Below, one piece after another: positions 42,615 through 49,365 of a DNA stretch of 64,000 bases. Origin of the DNA: PALSA-612 sp963704335. GTDB lineage: Bacteria > Actinomycetota > Thermoleophilia > Gaiellales > Gaiellaceae. Made by a program: the position numbers and the translations under genes. The notes below the pieces were generated by a model. The model was not told the DNA's origin, made no database searches, and saw only the letters and a program-made list of their open reading frames with translations. How positions within the stretch are numbered: position 1 is the stretch's first letter; every line of letters begins with the position of its first letter. The stretch covers positions 2,604,001 to 2,668,000 of the forward strand of contig OY969889.1 of assembly GCA_963704335.1 (NCBI GenBank), in the 5' to 3' direction.

Positions 42615-43076
42615 CTAGGAGCTCACCGCTTTTTTCACGAGCGCGCGGATCTTCGCCTCGTCAGCGGCCGTCAGCTTCTTCAGCGCGAAGGACGTCGGCC
42701 ACATGGCTCCCTTGTCGAGGTTCGCCTCGTCGCTGAAGCCCAAGGTCGCGTATCTCGACTCGAACTTGCCCGCGCCCTGGAAGTAGATGACGACCTTGCC
42801 GTCCCTGGCATAGGCGGGCATCCCGTACCAGGTCTTTGGCATGAGGTCTGGCGCGCTGGCCTTGATGATCGCGTGGAGCCGCTTGGCAACGGTGCGATCC
42901 GACGCCGGCATCTCCGCGATCTTCTCGAGCACAGCGCGTTCCCCGACCGCCCGGTCCTTGTTCATGCGCTCTTCCGCCTTCAGCTCCTGGGCGCGCTCCT
43001 TCATCGCGGCTCGCTCCGCATCCGAGAAGCCCTTGGACTTGGCCGACTTCTTCTGTGCGGCCTGCTTTGCGCTCAT
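42615..43076 (-). CDS. DUF1801 / YdhG-like protein with Lys-rich amino terminus
   Basis: A 153-residue cytoplasmic protein. The first 50 residues are charged and helical (AKQAAQKKSAKSKGF, AAMKERAQELKAEERMN). The DUF1801-type alpha/beta domain follows with VAKRLHAIIKASAPDLMPKTWYGMPAYARDGKVVIYFQ and WPTSFALKKLTAADEAKIRALVKKAV. Related B. subtilis Fra-type proteins bind iron, but no function is assured here. It is convergent with the EAQ-peptide gene and 23 bases before the GAF gene. Confidence 0.8.
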   Translation of the reverse strand: MSAKQAAQKKSAKSKGFSDAERAAMKERAQELKAEERMNKDRAVGERAVLEKIAEMPASDRTVAKRLHAIIKASAPDLMPKTWYGMPAYARDGKVVIYFQGAGKFESRYATLGFSDEANLDKGAMWPTSFALKKLTAADEAKIRALVKKAVSS

Positions 43077-43099
43077 CGTTTCCTCCTTACGGAAGGGGA

Positions 43100-43747
43100 C
43101 TACTCGCCGAGCGTATCGGCGAGCTCGCCGAGCAGGCGCAGGCCGGCCTCGCGCCGCTCGTCCTCGAGCGCAGCTACAGCGGCCGCGAGCCTCGCCACGA
43201 CGGCCAGGTCGCCCTTGCCCGACTCGAGCACCGCTTCGGCCTGCCGCGCGCGGCTGAGGAGATCGAGGGCGATCGCAGCCTGGTTGGCGAACAGGCCGAG
43301 CAGCTCCATCTCCTGGAGCGAGAACGTGGACTGCGCGGGCCGGTCGAGCACCTCCAGCACGCCGAGAGCCCGCTCGTCGTACAGCAGCGGCACGGCCATC
43401 AGCCCTTGCGGTACATACCCCGTGCCGGCGGCGAAGTCCTTGGCAAAGCGGGGATCGTTCTGCACGTCGTCGAGGATCAGCGGCGTGCGAGTAGAGAGCA
43501 CCCAGCCGGCAATCCCCGTGTCGGAGGGGAAGCGCATGCCGATCAGCTCATCCTCGCCGTAGCCCGCCACAGCCTCGAAAACCAGCTCGTTCGTCTCTTC
43601 GTCGAGCAGAAGGATCGAGGACGCCATGGCGCCGAAGATCGCTCGCGCGACCTCGGTGATCCCCGTCAGCAGGCCGTGAAACGACTCACGCGAGCCGACG
43701 ACGCCCGCGGCCACAGCGGCGCGAAGCTCGCCGTCGCCAGCCGTCAC
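43100..43747 (-). CDS. GAF-domain sensory protein
   Basis: A 215-residue soluble protein, starting GTG at 43747 and overlapping the protease stop as GTGA. Residues 20-165 are one GAF domain: ARAIFGAMASSILLLDEETNELVFEAVAGYG, MRFPSDTGIAGWVLSTRTPLILDDVQNDPRF, VPLLYDERALGVLEVLDRP and FANQAAIALDLLSRA. A carboxy-terminal helical tail follows (LAAAVAALEDERREAGLRLL). It has no output domain, so it may act by binding a partner. It is the last gene of the sigma-small protein-subtilase-GAF operon. The ligand is unknown. Confidence 0.85.
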   Translation of the reverse strand: MTAGDGELRAAVAAGVVGSRESFHGLLTGITEVARAIFGAMASSILLLDEETNELVFEAVAGYGEDELIGMRFPSDTGIAGWVLSTRTPLILDDVQNDPRFAKDFAAGTGYVPQGLMAVPLLYDERALGVLEVLDRPAQSTFSLQEMELLGLFANQAAIALDLLSRARQAEAVLESGKGDLAVVARLAAAVAALEDERREAGLRLLGELADTLGE

Positions 43748-44601
43748 GCGGGACCTGCCACGTTCGACGACGTCAGAAAGAGAACCGTCTTCAGCTGGAA
43801 CGGGATTATCTCGGGATGCTTGGACAGAATGAGGGCGCAGATGCCTGCGATGTGGGGCGTCGCGAAGCTGTTGCCGGACGCCTTGATCTTGGATCCCCCG
43901 GGCCACGCGACCTCCACGCCGACGCCGCGGCCGAAGAACTCCACCGGCGGATTGGGGTTGTAGAAGAACGCCATCGGATCGTCTTGCTCGTGACTACCGA
44001 CCGAGATCACCGAGGAGAACTTCCAGGGGTAGCTCTCGACCGGCATGTTGTGCGCGGAGGCCACGAGCATGCTGCGCTGGAAGTACGCGTGGTCGGCGAT
44101 CTCGTGGAGGATCGTGGCGAACTGCTTCTTCGTCGTCGACAGGCTCATGTTGATCAGGTCGAAGCCCTGCTCGACGGCGTAGCGCAGGCCGGCGAGCAGC
44201 ACCGGGCCTGATCCGGTGAAGCCGGCGCCGAGGACGCGCACGCTGTAGAGGTTGCACTCCGGCGCAATCAACCGGACGATGCCGGCGCAGGCCGTCCCGT
44301 GGCCGCACGAGTCGCCCTCGGTGTCCTCCTCGATGACCGCGTTGTCGTCCTTGTCAACCGTCACCGTGACGGCTCCTTGGAGCTCGCCGACGAGCGGGTG
44401 CCCGCCCTCGACGCCCGAGTCGAGAATGCAGACGTTCACGCCCTTGCCCGTCGCGCCGCCCCACGCCCAGTCCCGCGTGATGCGCTCCGGCCACTCGTCC
44501 CTGAGCGTGATGTCGCCTTCGGCGTCCTTCGGCAGGCTCCACGCCGGAAGCGCGCCGCTGCGCGGTTGCGCCGCCTCGTGGAGAACGAGCTCGTCCGTCA
44601 T
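43744..44601 (-). CDS. Subtilisin-like serine protease (S8), no signal peptide
   Basis: A 285-residue subtilase. The triad is in VCILDSGVEGGHP (Asp), GHGTACAGIV (His) and SGNSFATPHIAGI (Ser), with the oxyanion Asn region SAHNMP. No signal peptide or long propeptide is evident: the amino terminus MTDELVLHEAAQPRSG leads into the domain within 40 residues. It may therefore act in the cytoplasm, as intracellular subtilisins do, or be exported by a non-Sec route. It lies between a small protein and a GAF protein downstream of a sigma factor, so it is probably a stress- or signal-induced protease. Confidence 0.92.
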   Translation of the reverse strand: MTDELVLHEAAQPRSGALPAWSLPKDAEGDITLRDEWPERITRDWAWGGATGKGVNVCILDSGVEGGHPLVGELQGAVTVTVDKDDNAVIEEDTEGDSCGHGTACAGIVRLIAPECNLYSVRVLGAGFTGSGPVLLAGLRYAVEQGFDLINMSLSTTKKQFATILHEIADHAYFQRSMLVASAHNMPVESYPWKFSSVISVGSHEQDDPMAFFYNPNPPVEFFGRGVGVEVAWPGGSKIKASGNSFATPHIAGICALILSKHPEIIPFQLKTVLFLTSSNVAGPA

Positions 44602-44622
44602 AGGACGGATGCTACGCCGAGA

Positions 44623-44880
44623 TCAGGCTTGCGGGTAGCGCTGGCGCAGCTCGTCGAGCAGCGGACGGGAGGGCTCGTAGCCCTCCTGCGCCAGCGCCGC
44701 CTCCAGATCTGCGACCAGCGCGGCCTGGAACGCGCCGTCGGCCTCTGCCCGCGCGACGATCTCGTCCATCGCCTGCCGCGCGCCCGGAAGCTCCTGTGCG
44801 GCCTGCACCCACCCCCTGGGAGCAGGCCGCAGGAGCCTCAGGAAGAGACCGATGCGCTCTTCGTGAAATGCGCTCACCAT
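44623..44880 (-). CDS. Small helical protein of the sigma-subtilase operon
   Basis: An 85-residue protein of unknown function, 25 bases after the sigma gene, with a weak AGGA ribosome site. The first half is basic/hydrophobic (ERIGLFLRLLRPAPRGWVQAA). The second half (AMDEIVARAEADGAFQAALVADLEAALAQEGYEPSR, written here in two motifs AEADGAFQAAL and DLEAALAQEGY) has the spacing of Nif11/NHLP-type leader peptides or of small helical adaptor proteins. It could be an anti-sigma-like regulator, a protease substrate, or a leader peptide. The likeness is weak, and no Cys-rich core follows. Confidence 0.55.
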   Translation of the reverse strand: MVSAFHEERIGLFLRLLRPAPRGWVQAAQELPGARQAMDEIVARAEADGAFQAALVADLEAALAQEGYEPSRPLLDELRQRYPQA

Positions 44881-44905
44881 CTAATTCCTAGACCGGCGGG
44901 AGCGC

Positions 44906-45442
44906 TCATTTCTTCCCCTCCAGCTGAACTCTCAGCTGCCGGAGGCAGCGGGAGATGCGGCTGGCGATGGTTCCCGAGGGCAGATCGAGATCCTCGGAGA
45001 TCGTCCGGTAGCTCTCGTCGCGGGAGAAGAAGCGGTCGAGCATCTCCTGGCAGGGCTCGGACAGCTCGGCGAGCGCCTCACGCACGACGAACGCATCTTC
45101 GACCTCGTCGAGCGTGCGCTCGCGGTCGTCGGACTCGACGTCCGCCGCCGGCTGTGTGCGGCCGGAAGCGGCGATCGAGTCCAGGCACAGGCGGCGCGTC
45201 AGCTGACCGATCCACGGTCGCAGCGCGCTGTCGTCCCGGAGGGTGTCGAGCCGCGTATAGATCCGTGTGAAGACCTCCTGGAAGACATCCTCCGCGTCGG
45301 CCTGGGACAGCCGGAAACCCTGCGTGCAGATCGCGTACACGTAGCGCGAGAACCGCTCGACGAGCTCGTTCCAGGCGTCGAGATCGCCGGCGCGGCAGCG
45401 CTGAACGAGCTCCGCGTCGGTGAGCGCAACCACGGTGCTCAT
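44906..45442 (-). CDS. ECF-type RNA polymerase sigma factor
   Basis: A 178-residue sigma-70 family protein containing region 2 (LVERFSRYVYAICTQGFRLSQADAEDVFQEVFTRIY, the DAEDVFQE core) and region 4 (LAELSEPCQEMLDRFF, then SYRTISEDLDLPSGTIASRISRCLRQLR helix-turn-helix). Start MSTVVALTDAELVQRCRAG at 45442; an upstream extension crosses the cyclodeaminase end. No recognisable zinc-type anti-sigma gene is adjacent, so control is unusual. It is the first gene of a four-gene operon with a small protein, a subtilase and a GAF protein. Confidence 0.92.
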   Translation of the reverse strand: MSTVVALTDAELVQRCRAGDLDAWNELVERFSRYVYAICTQGFRLSQADAEDVFQEVFTRIYTRLDTLRDDSALRPWIGQLTRRLCLDSIAASGRTQPAADVESDDRERTLDEVEDAFVVREALAELSEPCQEMLDRFFSRDESYRTISEDLDLPSGTIASRISRCLRQLRVQLEGKK

Positions 45443-45452
45443 CAAACACCCA

Positions 45453-46040
45453 TCATCTGGCGAAGTCGAGTGCCCTCGCCGCCGCATCGGCCGCAGAATC
45501 TGCGTTCCGGCGGGCGCGAACGAGCCGCGGGTCTCCGTCCTGAACGGTGAGATTGACCGCCACGAGATGAGCGGCCGCTCGCGCACCGGCCGCCGCCAGC
45601 ACACACGCCGCGGTGGCGTCGGCCCGGAACGTGGGGTCGCCGAGCTCGGCGGTCAGCTCTGCCAGCAAGGCCGTGTCGGCCGCCGTCTCCGCGATCTGCA
45701 GCGGAACGACGGCGGAGAGGTCGAGCTTCGCCACCAGCTCTCCGTTCGGGGTCGTACCGTTTTCGCGCACTGCGGCCAGTGCCTCGAGGGCATCGTCCCA
45801 GACCTGCGCGTCGGCAAGCGCGAGCGGCGCGGCCCGCGCCTGCAGCTCCAGCGCCTGAGCGGCGATGCCGGGAGACTCGTCCCAGCAGTTCTCCGACCGT
45901 CTCGCGACCATCGCCACGATGCCTGCGGCGAAGGCGACCGTCAGCGCCGACGCCGAGCCGCTGCCCGGACCCGGCTTGCCCGTCCCGAGCCGCTCTAGGA
46001 AGTCCCCGAGCCGGAGATCGAGGTATTCGTCAGCCTTCAT
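45453..46040 (-). CDS. Formiminotetrahydrofolate cyclodeaminase-family protein
   Basis: A 195-residue all-helical protein like the carboxy-terminal domain of mammalian FTCD. The start MKADEYLDLRLGDFLERLGTGKPGPGSGSASALTVA includes the conserved PGGGSxA-like turn (here PGPGSGSASA). AAALVAMVAR-like helices, GELVAKLDLSAVVPLQIAE and the Asn/Arg-rich end match. It converts formimino-THF to methenyl-THF and ammonia. It completes the FtcD reaction of the hut operon 13 kb away but is not linked to it, lying 10 bases before a sigma factor. Confidence 0.85.
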   Translation of the reverse strand: MKADEYLDLRLGDFLERLGTGKPGPGSGSASALTVAFAAGIVAMVARRSENCWDESPGIAAQALELQARAAPLALADAQVWDDALEALAAVRENGTTPNGELVAKLDLSAVVPLQIAETAADTALLAELTAELGDPTFRADATAACVLAAAGARAAAHLVAVNLTVQDGDPRLVRARRNADSAADAAARALDFAR

Positions 46041-46098
46041 GGCGCGAAAAGTCTAGATACGTTCGCTGAAAGCCTCGACGCCTATCGTTCTCGCCAGC

Positions 46099-47055
46099 AT
46101 GAGTGAGGTTTTCGACGGGATCCAGACGTTCTTCGAGGAGCTCGCGGACGTCGAGTGGACGGCGCTGGCCATCGCGTGCGGGCTTCAGGTGGCCCGGCTC
46201 TTCGCCCGAGCAGTCGCGTGGCGGTCGATCATCGCCGCCGCGTACCCGGAGGCCAAGGTGCGGCTGGGCCATGTGACGGGCGCATACTTCGCCGGCGTGG
46301 GCGTCAACGCGATCGCGCCCGCACGCGCGGGCGACGTCGTGAAGCTCGTGCTCGTCAAGCACGAGGTCAAGGGCACGACGTACACCACACTCACGCCCAC
46401 GCTGATCGTGGAGACGATCTTCGACATGGTCGTTGCGGCCGTCATCCTCGCGTGGGCGCTCTTCGCCGGCGTGCTGCCGGCCTTCGACGCGATCGGGGAC
46501 CTTCCGTCGATCGACTGGACGTGGCCGATCGATCACCCCTACCCCTTCCTCGCCGTCGCAGCCGTGTGGCTGACGGTGATCGTTCTGCTCGTCGTCATCT
46601 GGAAACGTCGTGTCCAGGACTTCAGGGAACAGGTGCGACACGGCTTCGCGATCCTGTACGAGCCACGGCGCTACTTCACGCGGGTCGTCTCGTGGCAGGC
46701 GCTGTCGTGGGTATTCCGCATCGCCGGCGTCTGGTTCTTCCTCGACGCCTTCGACGTGCCGACCACGGCGCGCAACGTGATGATCGTGCTCGCCGTGCAG
46801 AGCCTGTCGACGCTGCTGCCGTTCACACCAGGCGGTGTCGGCACGCAGCAGGGCTTCCTCGTGTACGCGTTCCGCGACACCACTGTCGGCCGCGCGTCAC
46901 TCGTGAGCTTCAGCGTCGGCATGTACGTGGCCACGACCGTCGTCAACGTCGTGGCCGGCCTCGTGGCGCTGCTGCTCATGGCGCGGACGATTCGCTGGAA
47001 ACAGCTGATTGCACCCGAAAAGGAGGCCATCGAACAGGCCAAGGAAGGGCGTTAG
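46099..47055 (+). CDS. Lysylphosphatidylglycerol synthase TM-region (UPF0104) protein
   Basis: A 318-residue integral membrane protein with about eight helices. It shows the family's conserved ARAVAWRSIIAAA..., YFAGVGVNAIAPARAGDVVKL, LIVETIFDMVV and LSTLLPFTPGGVGTQQGFLVYAF. The last GG-x-G motif and the NxxAPARxGD loop define the UPF0104/LPG_synthase_TM family, flippase-like proteins of lipid transport. No aminoacyl-transferase domain is present, so it probably moves lipid-linked precursors rather than making lysyl-PG. It starts 58 bases from the divergent cyclodeaminase gene. Confidence 0.82.
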   Translation: MSEVFDGIQTFFEELADVEWTALAIACGLQVARLFARAVAWRSIIAAAYPEAKVRLGHVTGAYFAGVGVNAIAPARAGDVVKLVLVKHEVKGTTYTTLTPTLIVETIFDMVVAAVILAWALFAGVLPAFDAIGDLPSIDWTWPIDHPYPFLAVAAVWLTVIVLLVVIWKRRVQDFREQVRHGFAILYEPRRYFTRVVSWQALSWVFRIAGVWFFLDAFDVPTTARNVMIVLAVQSLSTLLPFTPGGVGTQQGFLVYAFRDTTVGRASLVSFSVGMYVATTVVNVVAGLVALLLMARTIRWKQLIAPEKEAIEQAKEGR

Positions 47056-47068
47056 GCTCGCTCGTGTG

Positions 47069-48338
47069 ATGGCAGGCCCGTCCCATCCGATTCGGCTCGT
47101 CGTCACCGACGACCTCCATCGCTCGCGGCTGACGGTCTTCTTCCGGCTCTTACTCTCCATCCCCCACCTGCTCTGGCTCGGGTTGTGGAGCGTCGTCGCG
47201 TTCGTCATCGCGGTCATCAACTGGTTCGCCACGCTGATCAAGGGCCAGTCGCCGCGAGGGGCTGCACGACTTCCTCGCCGGCTACCTGCGTTACGCGACG
47301 CATGTCGAGGCATACCTGCTGCTGGCCGGCAACCCGTTTCCCCCGTTCTTCGTGGGCAGCACGACCGGGCCGTACCCGATCGACCTCGAGGTCGACCCGC
47401 CCGTCCGCCAGAACCGCTGGAAGACGGTCTTCAGAGGATTTCTCGCGCTGCCCGCGCTGCTCCTCGCTGCCGTCTTCCTCGGCGGCCCGATCGCCTGGGC
47501 GAGCATCGACGGAGGCGGTATCGCCGGTGCGGCAGCGTTCCTGACGTGGTTCGCTGCTCTGGCCCGAGGGCGGGCACCGCGCGGGCTACGCGACCTGAAC
47601 GCCTGGAGCATCGGCTATGGCGCTCAGATCGGCGCGTACCTCTTCCTGCTGACCGACCGCTACCCCTACACCGGTCCGAAAGCGCATCTCGCGGGCCTCG
47701 AGATGCCCGAGGTCTCCGAGCGCGTGCCGGAACTTGTGAACGACGACGACTTCCGGCGCTCCCGGCTGACCGTGCTACTACGACTGCCACTCGCGTTCCC
47801 GCACATCGTCTGGCTCCTCCTCTGGACGATCGTCGCGATCTTCGCGACCATCGCCAACTGGTTCGCCGCGCTGGTCATTGGCCGCTCGCCGCGGCCGCTC
47901 GCGCGATTTCTTTCCGCGTTCATCCGCTACGCAACACATGTCGGCGCGTTCATCTACGTGGCGGGCAACCCGTTCCCCGGCTTCGTCGGTGCGCCCGGCA
48001 GCTACCCGCTCGACGTCCGGATGGATCCCTTCGCCTCGCAGAGCAGGTGGATCACGCTGTTCAGGTTGCCGCTCGCGCTGCCCGCGGCGCTCGTGTCGAG
48101 TGCCGTGGGAGGCGTCGCGATCTTCGCTGCCATCTTCGGCTGGTTCGTCTCGCTCGTGCGCGGCCGCATGCCGGACGGGCTGCAGGTCGCTATGGCGTAC
48201 TCGCTCGGCTACTCGGCCCAGCTCGCGGCGTACGCGTTCGTTCTCACGGACCGCTATCCCCACTCGAGCCCACAGGCCGTGTTCGTTCGGCCCGCGCAGC
48301 TGACGCTAGAATCGGAAACGCCGGGCGCATTCGTCTAG
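47069..48338 (+). pseudogene. DUF4389 double-repeat membrane protein with a +1 frameshift
   Basis: The gene encodes two tandem DUF4389 repeats. Repeat 1 reads LHRSRLTVFFRLLLSIPHLLWL... and repeat 2 FRRSRLTVLLRLPLAFPHIVWL..., each followed by ...RYATHV and AGNPFP. The frame breaks in a GGGG run (47258-47261). Removing one G restores SPRGLHDFLAGYLRYATHV, and the span is 423 codons plus one base. Both sides keep conserved repeat sequence, so it is a recent lesion or an assembly error. The last five codons lie inside the tRNA-Glu gene. Function of the family is unknown; repeats carry three to four membrane helices each. Confidence 0.82.
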
Positions 48339-48395
48339 TGGCCTAGGACACCGCCCTCTCACGGCGGCGGCACGGGTTCGAATCCCGTATGCGCC
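48324..48395 (+). tRNA. tRNA-Glu (anticodon CTC)
   Basis: A 72-base cloverleaf. Acceptor GGCGCAT/ATGCGCC, D arm with TCTAGTGGCCTAGGAC, anticodon stem CCGCC/GGCGG with loop CTCTCAC and anticodon CTC. T arm ACGGG-TTCGAAT-CCCGT. CCA is not encoded. The upstream DUF4389 reading frame runs 15 bases into it. A structured 72-base palindrome follows 31 bases downstream. Confidence 0.95.
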
Positions 48396-48425
48396 TCTGA
48401 GCGTCCCCGGACAGGTCAACAGAGA

Positions 48426-48497
48426 GGCCCGGCGCGGGGTCGAACGCTCGACGGTCGCCGCATTGAACCGCCGAGTGCTTTCCCGCGATGCCGGGCC
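48426..48497. repeat. Structured palindrome after tRNA-Glu
   Basis: GGCCCGGC+GCGGG (48426-48438) pairs with CCCGC and GCCGGGCC (48482-48497), leaving a three-base bulge. Inside lie GTCGA-ACGC-TCGAC and CGGT...ACCG. The 72-base unit could fold as a branched RNA. The rest of 48396-48588 shows nothing recognisable. It may be a terminator or a decayed tRNA-like locus. Confidence 0.35.
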
Positions 48498-48588
48498 GCA
48501 GCGAGCGTAGCCCGCCACGAGCCAGAGCGCTAGGCGGCTTCTCTCAGAGCAATCCGCACAGCCTCCGAGTCGTTCACGCTGGTCCTGG

Positions 48589-48690
48589 CTACGAGGTGGC
48601 CCAGTCGAAGAGCCACCAACCGCCGTAGATGCCGCCGGCGATTGCGGCGAGCTGCACGACGAGCCAGTAGAAGCGGACACCGGGGCTCAC
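48589..48690 (-). CDS. 33-residue membrane peptide coupled to the SHOCT gene
   Basis: A GTG at 48690 overlaps the SHOCT-protein stop as GTGA and opens a 33-codon frame ending TAG at 48589. The peptide has one hydrophobic span (FYWLVVQLAAIAGGIYGGWW) and ends LFDWATS. Translational coupling and the clean membrane-helix composition argue for a real gene. No homologue is recognised. Confidence 0.5.
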   Translation of the reverse strand: MSPGVRFYWLVVQLAAIAGGIYGGWWLFDWATS

Positions 48691-49343
48691 AAGAGCATCC
48701 GTTTCGCCGTCGCGTACTCGTCGTCGGTGAGCGCGCCGCGCTCATGGAGCTTCGCCAGACGCTCCAGCTCGTCGACCACGGTCACCCCATCCCCGCTCCC
48801 GCCGTCGTCGTCGACACCCGCAGCCTCCGCCGCCGACTGGACGCGGGCCGCCATGCGCTGCATGTGGGCGAGCGGCATCCCCACCGGCCAACCCTTTGGC
48901 CGTTCCCGCTCACGCGTGAAGCTGTGGACAGTCGCCGGGAGCATCACGAGGAGCGGCAGTCCGCCCATGAGCATGAAGATGATCCCGCAGATGAGCCAGC
49001 CCCAGACGAGCCCACCCTGCGTCCCCGGCGGGTCGAACGCGTAGTCGAGGAAGTTCCAGCCGAGCGACAGGAAGAGCGCCGGCCACAGCAGCCCGAGGAA
49101 GCTCGGCACGCTATGCCGGATCACCTGCCACGCGTAGACGCCCGCGAGGATGATGCCGCCCCACAGGCTCCCGATCATCACGCCGGGAACGCCCTGCGGG
49201 CAGTGGGTCTCGATCTCGAACGGGCCGCCGTCGGCGCAGAAGCCGCCGACGTCCATGACCGCGCGCATCGACAGGTAGACCATCGTCAGCGCGCACGCGA
49301 CGCCGGCGAGACTGAGGCCGATCGTGATCGTCGGACGGACCAT
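48687..49343 (-). CDS. Membrane protein with SHOCT domain
   Basis: A 218-residue protein with four to five transmembrane helices (residues 5-28, 52-72, 82-100 and 110-135). Two Cys lie in an external loop (GGFCADGGPFEIETHCPQG). A cytoplasmic tail ends in a SHOCT domain, DELERLAKLHERGALTDDEYATAKRMLL in its motif (ERGALTDDEY core), which binds partner oligomers in known cases. It is divergent from the sensor kinase start, 22 bases away. Function unknown; it is followed by a coupled 33-residue membrane peptide. Confidence 0.82.
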   Translation of the reverse strand: MVRPTITIGLSLAGVACALTMVYLSMRAVMDVGGFCADGGPFEIETHCPQGVPGVMIGSLWGGIILAGVYAWQVIRHSVPSFLGLLWPALFLSLGWNFLDYAFDPPGTQGGLVWGWLICGIIFMLMGGLPLLVMLPATVHSFTRERERPKGWPVGMPLAHMQRMAARVQSAAEAAGVDDDGGSGDGVTVVDELERLAKLHERGALTDDEYATAKRMLL

Positions 49344-49365
49344 CCGCGAAGCCTAGACTCGTCTG

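Noticed and set aside
48426..48497. A second tRNA gene after tRNA-Glu
   Set aside because: The outer stem is convincing but no T arm with a paired stem or a seven-base anticodon loop can be drawn on either strand.
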